A stretch of DNA of 64,000 nt from Flavobacterium hibernum (GCF_000832125.1 NZ_JPRK01000011.1:310001-374000); one strand, 5' to 3'. Counted from the stretch's first letter, positions 26,497-37,096 are shown. A program made the numbers and translations. The notes: generated by a model not told the origin, from the letters alone.

Positions 26497-27171
26497 TTAT
26501 AAAGCCGAAAAACTTGTTAAATAGCCTTTCTCAACAAGTTCAGTATTATTTTCAATCGTATGTGTTCTTCCCTCTTTAATTAGAATAATTCGAGACGAAA
26601 TTTTAATTACGTTTTGATAATTATGATCGGTGATAATAATTCCTTTTTTATTCGAATTGGCTTTAATCATTTCATTTACTTTATCTACCATCAAAGGCGA
26701 AAGCCCATTGTAAGGCTCATCTAGCAAAACAAACTTTGAGGGATTCGAGAGAACAATTTTAATTTCGAGATAACGCAATTCACCGCCAGAAAGATGACTT
26801 ATTTTTTTGTCTAAAAGAGATTTTACAAATTCATCTTCACAAAAGGCTTTTCTACTTTCTTTGTCGATCGATAATGAAATTGCTTTTTGTACAGACAAAT
26901 AATTTGGAAGAAATTGCTCTTGCGACAAATAGCTAATTTCATTCAGTAAAACATTCTTATTGTTTTTTGAAACAGAATCTATTCGAATGCATTTATCTGC
27001 CGCCGCCTCAATCCCAAAAATAATACGGAGTAAAGTAGATTTTCCGGAGCCATTTCTACCCAATAAACCAATAATTTCAGAGGTTTCACATTTCAAATAA
27101 ACATCAGAAAGCACAACTCTTTCATTAAATTTCTTTCGAATTCCATCAACTTCCAGAATGTGTTTTTTCAA
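26497..27171 (-). CDS. ABC transporter ATP-binding protein
   Basis: A 224-residue nucleotide-binding domain: Walker A in G-R-N-G-S-G-K-S-T (about residues 38-46), signature L-S-G-G-E (about 128-132), Walker B in F-V-L-L-D-E-P (about 147-153) and a switch histidine in I-I-T-D-H-N-Y. It resembles LptB-like or export-type ATPases. Its start overlaps the stop of a 98-residue membrane protein by 4 bases. No classical permease is nearby, so the small membrane protein is its only visible partner. Confidence 0.9.
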   Translation of the reverse strand: MKKHILEVDGIRKKFNERVVLSDVYLKCETSEIIGLLGRNGSGKSTLLRIIFGIEAAADKCIRIDSVSKNNKNVLLNEISYLSQEQFLPNYLSVQKAISLSIDKESRKAFCEDEFVKSLLDKKISHLSGGELRYLEIKIVLSNPSKFVLLDEPYNGLSPLMVDKVNEMIKANSNKKGIIITDHNYQNVIKISSRIILIKEGRTHTIENNTELVEKGYLTSFSAL

Positions 27172-27464
27172 AATATTCTACTAGATAAAAAAGTTACTAA
27201 ACCAATTAAAACTGTTGTACAAAAAGTCAAAAAATAACTCAAAACCAAAAGCTGTATTTTCGAAATTCCGTTGTTTGCGTAAAAAAGATAATCGTTTTTT
27301 CGATATAATTCTTTAAATCCTATACTCATCAAAAAACCGAAACTCAAGAACATTATAAAAAAATAATCAAAACCACCGAGTAAGACAGCAATTGCACAAA
27401 CTATTAGATTAACCACTAATGTTGTTTTAAAAAATTCGAATATATTGGATAGTTTTCTAATCAT
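27168..27464 (-). CDS. Small membrane protein, possible ABC partner
   Basis: A 98-residue protein with about three hydrophobic segments (near residues 14-32, 33-48 and 70-93) separated by a basic loop containing Y-R-K-N-D-Y. I recognise no family. Overlap of 4 bases with the ABC ATPase gene downstream and of 8 bases with the nuclease gene upstream makes it part of the same transcript. Translational coupling with the ATPase suggests that the two proteins work together. Confidence 0.6.
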   Translation of the reverse strand: MIRKLSNIFEFFKTTLVVNLIVCAIAVLLGGFDYFFIMFLSFGFLMSIGFKELYRKNDYLFYANNGISKIQLLVLSYFLTFCTTVLIGLVTFLSSRIF

Positions 27465-30225
27465 TTATTTTTTCTTCAAAAGGAATATTTACATCAAAAA
27501 TTTCTTTTAACAACAATACAATTTCCTCCAGATAACTTCTTAAAATCTCATTGGTAACTGTAATATTCAATTCTTTGTCTTCCTTAAAGCCAAAAGGTAA
27601 AAAGCCTGATTTTAGATTTTTAAATGAAATAATTCCAACCTCAATAGGAATATCGCCTGCTATTTTTTCAAACATAAAAGCATATGCCAATACCTGAATG
27701 ATTTTATCGTTTTTAAGCTCTTGTGTTAAACCATTCCAAGATTTAAGCACAACATTAGTCTTTTCGACTTTACCTGTCTTATAATCGATAATTCTTATCT
27801 TCCCGTTGCGCAATTCAATTCGATCGACATTCCCTTTTATCAAAACAGGAAATGGCAAATCCGGATGATTCAATTGGCGCTCGTATGTTTCCTCTAAAGC
27901 AATAATTTTAACGGCATCACCATTTTTTATTAGCTCTAGCTCCATTCTCAGAAAATTAGAAACATTTCGCTTTGCAACTTCAAAAGCCAAAAGATTACGC
28001 CCTTTCTTAATTTCTCCTTCTTTGTAAACGACCTTAAATTGTTTTAAAACTTCGTTATCCAACAATTTAAAACAATTTTCGAGATCAGCTTGAGAGATAA
28101 ATTTACCAATAAATGGTTCGTACAAAGCTTTTAAAGTTTCATGAATTATAGTTCCCAGAGTATTTAAAGCAATATTTTCCTCGACTTCTTCTACTTCTCT
28201 AATTCGAAGTATCTTCTGAAAATAAAAATCTATCGGGTTCCTAATATAACTTGTCAACGCCGACGGAGAAAACCCAACGGAAGCAATTTCTTTTAAACGC
28301 TCCATAACAGCTTCAGATTTTGGAACAACCATAGGCTGATTTGCTGTTGTTGGCAAAACAGGATTGTAAATATCAAAAGTTAAATTGTGTTTTCGCTGTT
28401 TTTCAACTTCTAACTGCGTGATAAAACGACTGCGTTCACCGGCATCCAAACCATCATTTTCTGTATTATAAATCAAATAAATATTTTTTGCTCTTTGCAG
28501 TAAATGATAAAAGTGATAGGTGTAAATAGCATCTTTCTCTTTAAAAGTTGGCAATCCTAACTCTCTCTTAACATCATAAGGGATAAAAGAATTCTGAGAT
28601 TTTCCAGCTGGAAATTTCCCTTCATTCATAGAAGTCACAATTACTGTATCAAAATCTAAAACACGACTCTCGAGAACTCCCATAATCTGTAATCCACGCA
28701 ATGGTTCACCCTCAAATGAGACTTCTGCAACATCTATAATTTGCTTATAAATTGCATGCAAAGTATCAGTATTATCAATATGATTGTGCTGTGAATAATA
28801 ATTAATCAGCTTATTAATTACTTTAAAAACGGCATAAACAAAAGCTTTAGCAATTTTTTCATCTTCATTGTCATTACTAAAATTTTGCTTTATCAAAAGT
28901 AAAAGCGCCGAAACATTTTCAAGAACTGCAATCGATCCACTTTCCCATTTCTGAAATAACATTTGAAATAATTGTGACGGGCTTGAATTGAGTTCAATAA
29001 TTCGGCTATGAGTAATAAAAGTATAATTATTCTCTTTAATAATCCTCACCAATTTATTAGCATTTGCATAAGGCTCAACCAACGGATGCGTTAGTATATC
29101 TAAAACATCTTTATAATAAAATACATAACTCTCGCCTTTTCGCGAAAGGGCATTAGTATGCATTTTAAACAATTTGGCAATCAATATTTGAGAGGGATTA
29201 TTTTTTCCAGAATACCCCATTGTAATATTTAAACTTCCAACAGAAGACGGCAATGAATATAAAACCGGCATCAATAAATTTTCTTCACCTAGTACAATGG
29301 CTACTTTATCAAGAGCTGTTGTTGGATTTTCTGAGATTATATTTTCAATTATACTACCAGCCAATTTTGCCTGTCCAATCGTTTTAGGAGTTCCAATAAC
29401 CTGAATATTTTTAGATTGCGAGAAGTCATCTACAATCCACTCAAAAGGGTTTGACTTATAATGTTTCCAGTTTTCCTTAAAACGTCGAACAAAAAGCCCC
29501 GCATCATGATAAGGATCATTTAGAAAAGTTTGATCTACATCCCAATAAATTCTAGCTTGGTCTAATGCTAACAGATGTTGTACAATTTTCTCTTCGGCAG
29601 CATTTAAAGCATTAAATCCTGCAAAAACAAAAGTCTTGTTGGAAATTGTATTCGAGAAATGATTTAAGTTATTTACGGCCTCTCTATAAATTAATCCTTG
29701 ATAACCAATAGATTTATTTAGCAAGTGATTATAGAGCGCATCATAATACAACGGCAAAAGCTTCCAAAAATCAATATAATTTTCTAAAAGTTTTGTTTTA
29801 TTCTCGACTTCAATTCCCCATTTTTTAATGTCTTCAATATCTTTCAGGTATGACAGCACATGAGAAGGATCTAAAAGATAGCGATCAATTTCATTAAAAT
29901 CCTGCAAAAGCGTCTTTGCCCAATTGGCAAACAATTCAAACGACTGTTGATTTTGTTTTTCTGTTACCGATAAATAAACTTCGTAAAATTCAAACAAAAG
30001 CTCAATAGAATCAATGGATCTAATTGAGGCTACATCTTGCACAAAATCTTCAATACTAATGATTTCGGGACAAAGAATTGTTTCTTTTGTTTCATTCTTT
30101 AAAGCTTCTATTAAAAAAACTTTAGCTCTTTTGTTGGGCAAGATGATAGTAGTTTCAGTAAGTCTAGCAGAATAATCCTGAATTATAACCTTTGCAATTT
30201 TTTCGAGAAAAGAAATATTTATCAT
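27457..30225 (-). CDS. AddB-like helicase/nuclease subunit (PD-(D/E)XK)
   Basis: A 922-residue protein of the AddB/RexB type, likely partner of the UvrD-type protein at 33140 in double-strand break end processing. The N-terminus has a degenerate nucleotide loop (L-P-N-K-R-A), the middle is helicase-like, and the C-terminus is a RecB-type nuclease: G-T-I-I-H-E-T-L near residue 714, G-N-V-D-R-I and I-D-Y-K-T-G-K about 100 residues later. The region before the nuclease lacks the cysteine typical of iron-sulfur AddB proteins (T-S-Y-I-R-N-P). The frame extends to 30252, but that start sits inside the ompA terminator, so I choose 30225. Confidence 0.85.
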   Translation of the reverse strand: MINISFLEKIAKVIIQDYSARLTETTIILPNKRAKVFLIEALKNETKETILCPEIISIEDFVQDVASIRSIDSIELLFEFYEVYLSVTEKQNQQSFELFANWAKTLLQDFNEIDRYLLDPSHVLSYLKDIEDIKKWGIEVENKTKLLENYIDFWKLLPLYYDALYNHLLNKSIGYQGLIYREAVNNLNHFSNTISNKTFVFAGFNALNAAEEKIVQHLLALDQARIYWDVDQTFLNDPYHDAGLFVRRFKENWKHYKSNPFEWIVDDFSQSKNIQVIGTPKTIGQAKLAGSIIENIISENPTTALDKVAIVLGEENLLMPVLYSLPSSVGSLNITMGYSGKNNPSQILIAKLFKMHTNALSRKGESYVFYYKDVLDILTHPLVEPYANANKLVRIIKENNYTFITHSRIIELNSSPSQLFQMLFQKWESGSIAVLENVSALLLLIKQNFSNDNEDEKIAKAFVYAVFKVINKLINYYSQHNHIDNTDTLHAIYKQIIDVAEVSFEGEPLRGLQIMGVLESRVLDFDTVIVTSMNEGKFPAGKSQNSFIPYDVKRELGLPTFKEKDAIYTYHFYHLLQRAKNIYLIYNTENDGLDAGERSRFITQLEVEKQRKHNLTFDIYNPVLPTTANQPMVVPKSEAVMERLKEIASVGFSPSALTSYIRNPIDFYFQKILRIREVEEVEENIALNTLGTIIHETLKALYEPFIGKFISQADLENCFKLLDNEVLKQFKVVYKEGEIKKGRNLLAFEVAKRNVSNFLRMELELIKNGDAVKIIALEETYERQLNHPDLPFPVLIKGNVDRIELRNGKIRIIDYKTGKVEKTNVVLKSWNGLTQELKNDKIIQVLAYAFMFEKIAGDIPIEVGIISFKNLKSGFLPFGFKEDKELNITVTNEILRSYLEEIVLLLKEIFDVNIPFEEKIND

Positions 30226-30236
30226 TTGATAAAAAT

Positions 30237-30268
30237 AAAAAAAGCCATTCAATTAAGAATGGCTTTTA
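30237..30268 (-). terminator. Terminator of the OmpA-family gene
   Basis: On the minus strand aaaagccattc and gaatggctttt pair around a short loop and are followed by a T-run; it lies just past the stop of the OmpA-family gene. Confidence 0.85.
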
Positions 30269-30288
30269 GTATTTATTTAGAAAGTAAA

Positions 30289-31752
30289 TTAGATTTTACC
30301 TTGGTATTTAGAACCAATGTGTCTAATTTCTGTTCTTCTGTTTTGTGCTTTACCTGCAGCAGTTTTGTTACTTGCAACTGGTTGAGAAGCTCCGAATCCT
30401 TTAGACTCTAAGTTTTCTGGATTAACACCTCTTTGAACTAAAGCATCTAATACAGCTTTTGCTCTTTCTTCAGAAAGTTTTTGATTCAATTTAGCAGAAC
30501 CTGTACTATCTGTGTGTCCTTCAATAGAGAATTTCGCGTTTGGATAGTTTTTAAGAATTTCTTTAATTGCATCTAATCTAGCTGGAGTTTCTTTGTCACC
30601 AGTTTTGAAAGTAGCTTTACCTGAGTTAAAGTAAACTGCTCTTGCTTGAACTTTAAGATCTTCTAAAGCTTCGTTAGTTACTTCAGGACAACCTCTGTTA
30701 GAAGCAGGACCGTAAACTGTAGGACAATCATCATCTTTATCAGCTACACCATCTTTGTCAGCGTCTAAGAAAGGACAACCACCATTTTCTTTAGGACCAG
30801 CAACTGTAGGACATTTGTCATCTTTGTCTGGAACACCATCTCCGTCTGTATCAGGACATCCGTTGAATTGTTTCAATCCTGGAGTATCTGGACAAGCATC
30901 ATCTTTATCAGCGATTCCGTCTCCGTCTCTATCAGGACATCCGTTTAATGCTGCTAAACCAAATTCAGTTGGACAAGCATCACTAGCGTCAACGATTCCG
31001 TCTCCGTCAGTATCAGGACATCCGTTGAATTGTTTTAAACCAGCAACATCTGGACAAGCATCATCTTTATCGTAGATTCCGTCTCCGTCAGTATCTTTAC
31101 CTCCGAATTTGAAAACTAGACCAGCAGTGTGTTGGAAATGAGATGGAGCGTCTGGAACACCAGCAGCATCTTGTCTATCACCACTAACTGACCATTTGTA
31201 TCTTGTAGCAAGCTCAAGACCAATTGCATCTGTAAACCAGAAAGTTACTCCAGCACCTGGATTAACTGTTCCATAGCTACTATCACCAAAGAAAGTATAA
31301 CCTCCACCAACAGATAACGAAGGATCGATTACTTTAGATTTGATTAATTCTTGGAAGCTATATTTAATAGTAGCATCAATTCCATAATACATCAAATCAC
31401 CAGGATTAGTAACAACGTTACCTCTTGAATCATGCCCTGCAGCAGTTGGCTTAAAAGTAACATATTTATCAATTTTGTTTACAGAACCTTGTAAACCAAC
31501 CGAGAAACCACTACCAACATATCTAGACACACCAATGTAAGATAAAGATGGAAGAATGTTCCAGTTGTCTTTTGCAGCGAATGGCTGAGAAAAGTGTTGA
31601 TCAAAGAAACCACTTCCTGAACCAGAACTAGTCCTAGTGTCAACGGCATTAACTCCAAAAGAGATAGCCCATGGATTGTTACTGTCTTGTGCGTGAGAGC
31701 TTAAACCCATCACCATCATCACAGCAACTAAAAGTTTGTTAAGATGTTTCAT
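30289..31752 (-). CDS. OmpA-family outer membrane protein with thrombospondin type 3 repeats
   Basis: A 487-residue protein: signal peptide (cleavage near S-H-A-Q, residues 19-22), N-terminal beta-barrel (about 25-215), five calcium-binding thrombospondin type 3 repeats (about 219-358, each with D-x-D-G-D-G and a paired cysteine), and a C-terminal OmpA domain (about 365-480). The OmpA domain has the peptidoglycan-binding Asp415 in G-H-T-D-S-T-G and the E-E-R-A-K-A-V segment. It joins the outer membrane to peptidoglycan, and is usually among the most abundant proteins in Flavobacterium. It has a full-consensus promoter and its own terminator, fitting high expression. Confidence 0.94.
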   Translation of the reverse strand: MKHLNKLLVAVMMVMGLSSHAQDSNNPWAISFGVNAVDTRTSSGSGSGFFDQHFSQPFAAKDNWNILPSLSYIGVSRYVGSGFSVGLQGSVNKIDKYVTFKPTAAGHDSRGNVVTNPGDLMYYGIDATIKYSFQELIKSKVIDPSLSVGGGYTFFGDSSYGTVNPGAGVTFWFTDAIGLELATRYKWSVSGDRQDAAGVPDAPSHFQHTAGLVFKFGGKDTDGDGIYDKDDACPDVAGLKQFNGCPDTDGDGIVDASDACPTEFGLAALNGCPDRDGDGIADKDDACPDTPGLKQFNGCPDTDGDGVPDKDDKCPTVAGPKENGGCPFLDADKDGVADKDDDCPTVYGPASNRGCPEVTNEALEDLKVQARAVYFNSGKATFKTGDKETPARLDAIKEILKNYPNAKFSIEGHTDSTGSAKLNQKLSEERAKAVLDALVQRGVNPENLESKGFGASQPVASNKTAAGKAQNRRTEIRHIGSKYQGKI

Positions 31753-31789
31753 ACTTAATTTTTTTAATTACAATTTAGTTAATTACAAG

Positions 31790-31821
31790 CAAAAGTAACA
31801 CCAAATTTTTTAAATACAAAA
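31790..31821 (-). promoter_or_regulatory. Full-consensus promoter of the OmpA-family gene
   Basis: On the minus strand TTTTG (31817-31821), exactly 19 bases, and TACTTTTG (31790-31797) match TTG-N19-TAnnTTTG fully. The predicted leader is about 30 bases and A-rich, as in strongly expressed Flavobacterium genes. Confidence 0.82.
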
Positions 31822-31865
31822 TGAAATGTTAAAAAAAACCTACAAAAATTTCGCCGAAGTGGGAA

Positions 31866-33059
31866 TTATATAACTTTTAACATTTTTCCAACTGATATAA
31901 ATGCCTCTATCGCTGTATCTAAGTGCTCTTTTGTATGTGCAGCCGATAATTGAACTCTTATCCTAGCCTTTTCCTTTGGCACTACTGGAAAGAAGAATCC
32001 GATTACATAAATCCCTTGTTTTAGAAGCTCATCAGCCATTGTTTGAGATAATTTTGCATCATATAACATAACCGGCACAATAGCAGAATCACCGTCAATG
32101 ATGTCAAAACCTGCTTTTTTCATTCCTTCTTTAAAATAATTAGTATTCCATTCTAATTTATCTCTTAAAGAAGTATCTTTTTCTAATAATTCAAAAACCT
32201 TAATAGACGCTCCTACAATAGCAGGTGCCAATGAATTTGAAAACAAATAAGGCCTTGAACGTTGACGCAGCAATTCTATGATTTCTTTTTTAGCAGTTGT
32301 ATACCCTCCCATTGCACCACCTAAAGCTTTACCCAATGTTCCTGTTATAATATCAACTCTACCCATAACTCCTTTTGCTTCAAGGGTACCTTTTCCAGTA
32401 GCACCAATAAATCCAGCAGCATGGCACTCATCAACCATCACCATTGCATCATATTTATCAGCCAAATCACAAATCTTATCTAAAGGAGCAACTAAACCAT
32501 CCATAGAGAAAACACCATCTGTAACAATTAACTTGAAACGTGCTCCAGCTTCATTTGCCTTAATTAACTGCTGCTCCAAATCTTCCATGTTACTATTCTC
32601 ATAGCGATAACGCGCCGCTTTACACAAACGAACACCATCAATAATAGAAGCATGATTTAAACTATCTGAAATAATAGCATCATTTTCACCCAACAAAGGC
32701 TCAAAAACTCCACCATTAGCATCGAAAGCCGCGGCATAAAGTATAGTATCCTCTGTTCCGTAAAAATCAGCAATTTTTTTCTCCAAAGTTTTATGAATAT
32801 CCTGAGTCCCACAAATAAAACGAACTGATGACATTCCGAAACCATGAGTATCCATAGCATCTTTAGCCGCCTGAACAACCTCAGGATGAGATGAAAGCCC
32901 TAAATAATTATTAGCACAAAAGTTCAAAACCTTTTCTCCTGTCGAAATTGTAATTTCAGCATCTTGCGCTGAAGTTATAATACGTTCCTTTTTAAAAATT
33001 CCGTTGTCTTCAATAGTTTGCAATTCGTTCTGCAAATGCTCTTTAATTTTACCGTACAT
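31866..33059 (-). CDS. kbl: Glycine C-acetyltransferase (2-amino-3-ketobutyrate CoA ligase)
   Basis: A 397-residue PLP enzyme of the alpha-oxoamine synthase family; with threonine dehydrogenase it turns threonine into glycine and acetyl-CoA. The PLP lysine is in [10 protein letters not shown] (about residues 240-249). Other signs are N-N-Y-L-G-L near residue 50, D-S-L-N-H-A-S near 131 and D-E-C-H-A-A-G near 208. The length equals that of E. coli Kbl. No tdh is visible here. It sits between the OmpA-family gene and the AddA-like gene on one strand. Confidence 0.95.
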   Translation of the reverse strand: MYGKIKEHLQNELQTIEDNGIFKKERIITSAQDAEITISTGEKVLNFCANNYLGLSSHPEVVQAAKDAMDTHGFGMSSVRFICGTQDIHKTLEKKIADFYGTEDTILYAAAFDANGGVFEPLLGENDAIISDSLNHASIIDGVRLCKAARYRYENSNMEDLEQQLIKANEAGARFKLIVTDGVFSMDGLVAPLDKICDLADKYDAMVMVDECHAAGFIGATGKGTLEAKGVMGRVDIITGTLGKALGGAMGGYTTAKKEIIELLRQRSRPYLFSNSLAPAIVGASIKVFELLEKDTSLRDKLEWNTNYFKEGMKKAGFDIIDGDSAIVPVMLYDAKLSQTMADELLKQGIYVIGFFFPVVPKEKARIRVQLSAAHTKEHLDTAIEAFISVGKMLKVI

Positions 33060-33139
33060 GTTTATCTATTTAAAACGTTAAATATTAACAACTTAAACTC
33101 AAAAATTCAAGTTAAACCCTTAACATCTGATTAATTTTT

Positions 33140-36100
33140 TCACAAATTTACTACATCGATTTCTGTTCCTATATACACCAATGCCTTTTTTAACACTTTA
33201 TATCCCAAATCCTCAATTGCATCTTGATATTCCTGAATTTGCTTTGCGTATTTTGAGTTTATTGCTCCGGTTTTATAATCCAAAAGATAAGCTTCCTTAT
33301 TTTGAGTCAAAACAACTCTATCCGGTTTCAATATTCGCCCTTCTTTTTGAACAATTGCTTGTTCATTTAAAACAGTATAACCTCCATTAAAACACATACT
33401 CAATTCCGGATGATTCACAATTTCTTGTAATGATTTCAAAACCAAATCTACCTGATCAAGCTTTATCAAACCATTTTCAATTGCTTTTGTAATTGCCAGA
33501 TCTACATCAGACTTATCTTTTACGAAGGCCAAAATTTCATGAACAATATTTCCATAAGCAATCGCTTCTTGTTGGTGCGTACCCCACATTAAAGCTTCGC
33601 GCTGTGCAATTTTTATATTTTTAGGCTCTAATACCTCTCCTACGACTGGTATTGTTTTTACCAAGTTTACCGATTTCGTTACTTCTGAAAGTCTGGCACT
33701 ATTTCCAAATTCATATTCAAGTTTTTCTGCATCATAAACACCTTCATGCATTAGATATTTAATAAAGAACGACGCCATATTACTAGGAAATTCACCGTCT
33801 TTTCTTTCCTTTAAAGACTGAGAGATAACATATAACTGTTCTTCTGCACGCGTTAGCGCCACATACAAAACGTTTATATTATCAAGTAATTCCTCTTGTT
33901 TTTTAAGATTAAAAACCGCCGAAGCACTTTCACCAAAACCTTCAACCGCACTACTATTATCTACCAATACCTTTGGAACACCTAAATCAACATCTTCTGC
34001 ATCGAGCCATAATTTATCTTTTGGCTTTCGATTATAATCCTCTTCTGCAAAAGGCATAATTACAACGGGAAATTCTAATCCTTTTGATTTATGAATGGTC
34101 ATTATACGAACCGCATTATTTCCTTCAGGAGACGGAATACTAAATTTCTCTCCATTTTTATCCCAATAGCTCAAAAAATCTGCAATTCCTGCTTGATTTC
34201 TAATATCTCTCTCTAAAACGATATCCAGAAAAAACTGCACATATGCATTACCTTCCGAAGGAAGAACAAACTTTGATATAATAATTTCTACCGCCTCATA
34301 TAATGACTTTTTACGAACATCCTCAAAATAAAGCGAGACATCGAAAGTTAAGAGCCATTTTTCGAAATCAGCCTCAAGTTTTTGCGCCATTCCCTGTGCG
34401 ATGAAATCATGAATCGGCATCTCAATTACCATATTTGTAGCCAAAAAATGCAAGAAATTAGCTTTCGACTCTAAATCGGCACTATTGTTTAAATATTTAA
34501 GCAAGTGAACAATCAAACGAACTTCTGTAGCATTTTGAATCATCAGGGTTTCAGATGACAAAAGTGGAATATTTTGCTCTGTTAAGTAATTTGCAATTGC
34601 AATTCCCTGATCTCGTTTTCGAGTCAAAATTACAATATCTTTATATTCAAAACCTTCACGAACTACTTTCTGAATTGTATTTAAAGTTGCTAAAACATAC
34701 AAATCTGATTTTTCGACAACATCTTCTTCATCTGCAAAATCTGATTTTTCAATTATCGGAAGAAAAGAAATATTGACATATCCACCTTTCTTCGAATTTG
34801 AATTTTGAAAACTATGATTCTCGTACAAATCTTTATAATCTTCATTAGAAAATTCCGTCGAGATCAACTTAAAAAAGGCATTATTAAAATCAATTACTTC
34901 ACTATAACTTCTGTAATTTGTATTTAGATGTTTGATTTGTTTATCCGGATTATTAAACGGATTCACATCTTTACTTAATTCTATAAATTGCTCTGCTTTT
35001 CCACCTCGCCAACGATAAATGGATTGCTTCGGATCACCTACAATCATCAAGGTTCCTTTGTTTCCGAAATCATCTAAACCAGAAAGAGAATTATCGATTA
35101 AAGGAATTAGGTTTTGCCATTGCATCTCTGAAGTATCCTGAAACTCATCTATAAAAAAATAACGATATCGCTCTCCTAATCTTTCATAAATAAAAGGCGC
35201 AGGCTGATTTTGAATTTCGCGATGTATAATGGCATTAAACTCTGAAATCGACAAAATATTTTGTTCTGACTGAATTTTTGCCAACTCATTACTAACTGTA
35301 TTTAACAGGGAAAGCGGCGTAATATTTTTTAAGAATGCCTTATAGAAATCTCTTTTTTCAAAGTTTTTATAGATCTTTTCCAGAGTTTTAAGCAAGTCTG
35401 GAATTAAATTTTCAATTAAGGCCCGATCTTTAGCCGTTTTATTAATTGCAATATCATCAAATTCATGAAAAGTTTTATTTCGCGGATTAAATTTCCCATC
35501 ACGGATACTTTCTAAATGATTTGGAAAAGTTCCTCTCGAAAACGACTTTAAATCAATCCCGTTTTTATCAATTACCTCAAGCAATTCAACAGCCAACTTC
35601 TCATTTTCCGACTCAAGATCTTTACAAAGAGCCAACATTTTCTTTTTTATCTCTACAAACTCTTCAATAGACTTATCCTGAAAATGCAAAATCTCATTTC
35701 GATTGTTCTCATTCAAAACTAACCTTCCAGTTTCAAGAATTTCACGCGAAACATCCCAACTCTTGTCATCGTCGGTCTTTTCCATCGTAAAGTCAATCAA
35801 CAACCTCGTTAACGTTTCGTCTTGTCCGGCTTGCGCAATGATTGCATCAACAGCCTCTATTAATAAATTTTCGGTATCTAAAGTCACCTCAAAAGTCATT
35901 GGTAAATTTAAATCATGCGCAAAAGCCCGTATCACTTTATGCGTAAACTTATCAATGGTCGAAATATCAAAAGCAGCATAATTATGAATAAGATGCTTGA
36001 TAATGTTTTGAGATTTTGTTTTGATTTTAATAACTGAAAGTCCTGTTTCCTGAGACAAATCTGTCATCAAATCGAATGCTTTCGCAGAAGGTTCTTCTTT

Positions 36101-36298
36101 TGCAAATTCAGACAAACTTCCCACAATTCGGCTTTTCATTTCATGAACCGCTTTGTTCGTAAAAGTTATGGCCAAAATATTACGGTAAGCATCATTTTTA
36201 GGAGAAGAAAGAATAATTTTAAGATATTCTTTTACTAGAGTATAGGTCTTTCCTGAACCTGCAGACGCATCATAAATGGAGAAAGATGGACTTTGCAT
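33140..36298 (-). CDS. AddA-like UvrD-type helicase with C-terminal nuclease
   Basis: A 1052-residue superfamily 1 helicase. Walker A is in D-A-S-A-G-S-G-K-T near the N-terminus (residues 9-17), with I-T-F-T-N-K-A (motif Ia), I-D-E-F-Q-D-T-S (motif II), G-D-P-K-Q-S-I-Y-R-W-R-G (motif III), T-I-H-K-S-K-G-L-E-F (motif V) and V-A-L-T-R-A-E-E (motif VI). The C-terminal part has the RecB-type nuclease signs G-N-I-V-H-E-I-L and L-L-D-Y-K-T-G. Together with the AddB-like protein at 27457 it likely makes an AddAB complex for recombinational repair. The two genes are separated by kbl and the OmpA-family gene, an unusual split for a complex. Confidence 0.88.
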   Translation of the reverse strand: MQSPSFSIYDASAGSGKTYTLVKEYLKIILSSPKNDAYRNILAITFTNKAVHEMKSRIVGSLSEFAKEEPSAKAFDLMTDLSQETGLSVIKIKTKSQNIIKHLIHNYAAFDISTIDKFTHKVIRAFAHDLNLPMTFEVTLDTENLLIEAVDAIIAQAGQDETLTRLLIDFTMEKTDDDKSWDVSREILETGRLVLNENNRNEILHFQDKSIEEFVEIKKKMLALCKDLESENEKLAVELLEVIDKNGIDLKSFSRGTFPNHLESIRDGKFNPRNKTFHEFDDIAINKTAKDRALIENLIPDLLKTLEKIYKNFEKRDFYKAFLKNITPLSLLNTVSNELAKIQSEQNILSISEFNAIIHREIQNQPAPFIYERLGERYRYFFIDEFQDTSEMQWQNLIPLIDNSLSGLDDFGNKGTLMIVGDPKQSIYRWRGGKAEQFIELSKDVNPFNNPDKQIKHLNTNYRSYSEVIDFNNAFFKLISTEFSNEDYKDLYENHSFQNSNSKKGGYVNISFLPIIEKSDFADEEDVVEKSDLYVLATLNTIQKVVREGFEYKDIVILTRKRDQGIAIANYLTEQNIPLLSSETLMIQNATEVRLIVHLLKYLNNSADLESKANFLHFLATNMVIEMPIHDFIAQGMAQKLEADFEKWLLTFDVSLYFEDVRKKSLYEAVEIIISKFVLPSEGNAYVQFFLDIVLERDIRNQAGIADFLSYWDKNGEKFSIPSPEGNNAVRIMTIHKSKGLEFPVVIMPFAEEDYNRKPKDKLWLDAEDVDLGVPKVLVDNSSAVEGFGESASAVFNLKKQEELLDNINVLYVALTRAEEQLYVISQSLKERKDGEFPSNMASFFIKYLMHEGVYDAEKLEYEFGNSARLSEVTKSVNLVKTIPVVGEVLEPKNIKIAQREALMWGTHQQEAIAYGNIVHEILAFVKDKSDVDLAITKAIENGLIKLDQVDLVLKSLQEIVNHPELSMCFNGGYTVLNEQAIVQKEGRILKPDRVVLTQNKEAYLLDYKTGAINSKYAKQIQEYQDAIEDLGYKVLKKALVYIGTEIDVVNL

Positions 36299-36384
36299 AA
36301 GCTTGGTTCTTTTTGTATGGTAAAAATAGCATTTTAAATATTAAATCCCAATAATGGAAGTTTTTCAAATTCTAAAAATAAAAA

Positions 36385-36438
36385 TTCCAAATACCATTTT
36401 TTAATGCTTTTTATCGCATAAAATATTGGTATTTGGAA
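36385..36438. repeat. Inverted repeat between the AddA-like gene and lspA
   Basis: Perfect 12-base arms ttccaaatacca (36385-36396) and tggtatttggaa (36427-36438). No T-run follows closely. It occupies the spacer between lspA and the AddA-like gene on the same strand. Confidence 0.55.
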
Positions 36439-36487
36439 CTTATCCCGTCCCGAGGTTTCGGAACTAGTATTGAAATTTTTAAAATAA

Positions 36488-37096
36488 TTATGCAGTCTTT
36501 GGAAAAGCTCGTTTATTAAATACAAGCAGAATCCCAACCCCTGTAGATATTGCCATATCGGCAACATTGAAAATAGCGTTAAAAAAAGAAACTTCTTCTC
36601 CCCCCCAAATAGGAAACCAAGCTGGTAAGGTTCCTTTCCAAATTGGGAAATAAAACATATCAACTACTAAACCATGAAACCAAGTTCCGTAAGGTTCAGG
36701 AGAAAAAAGTGTTGCCAATTTACCGTGGCTGTCATCGAATATAACTCCGTAAAAAACAGAATCAATTATATTTCCTGCGGCTCCGGCAAAAATTAGTGCA
36801 ATTGCTACAATTAGATATGTCGAATGGCGTTTCTTAACCGAGTCAGCCAACCAAAATCCAATTCCTACTACAGCAAAAATTCTAAAAACAGTCAAAATCA
36901 ATTTCCCGTATTCACCAGGAATTTTAGTTCCCCAGGCCATTCCTTCATTTTCAATAAAATGAATTCTAAACCAATCAAAAATCAAAACTTCATTACTCCC
37001 GTAATCCAATGTAAAATTTGTTTTTACATAGATTTTTGAAAGCTGATCAACAATTAAAACTAAAAATATAAGGAAATACGCTTTTCGTAATGACAT
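36488..37096 (-). CDS. lspA: Signal peptidase II (lipoprotein signal peptidase)
   Basis: A 202-residue inner-membrane aspartic protease that removes signal peptides from prolipoproteins. Four transmembrane helices are visible. The two catalytic aspartates lie in A-G-N-I-I-D and in N-V-A-D-M-A. The frame is open to 37135, but the M-S-L-R-K-A-Y start at 37096 fits the family and leaves a normal first helix. It is about 40 residues longer than enterobacterial LspA because of an insert with H-G-K-L-A-T-L-F and K-G-T-L-P-A-W-F between the catalytic parts, as I recall for Bacteroidota. Many lipoproteins here would be its clients. Confidence 0.93.
   Translation of the reverse strand: MSLRKAYFLIFLVLIVDQLSKIYVKTNFTLDYGSNEVLIFDWFRIHFIENEGMAWGTKIPGEYGKLILTVFRIFAVVGIGFWLADSVKKRHSTYLIVAIALIFAGAAGNIIDSVFYGVIFDDSHGKLATLFSPEPYGTWFHGLVVDMFYFPIWKGTLPAWFPIWGGEEVSFFNAIFNVADMAISTGVGILLVFNKRAFPKTA

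Noticed and set aside
30226..30252. Longer start of the AddB-like gene
   Set aside because: That start codon lies inside the hairpin of the OmpA-family terminator.
36334..36663. A 109-residue frame on the minus strand overlapping the end of lspA
   Set aside because: Most of it is the lspA coding region read in another frame; the rest is the inverted-repeat spacer.
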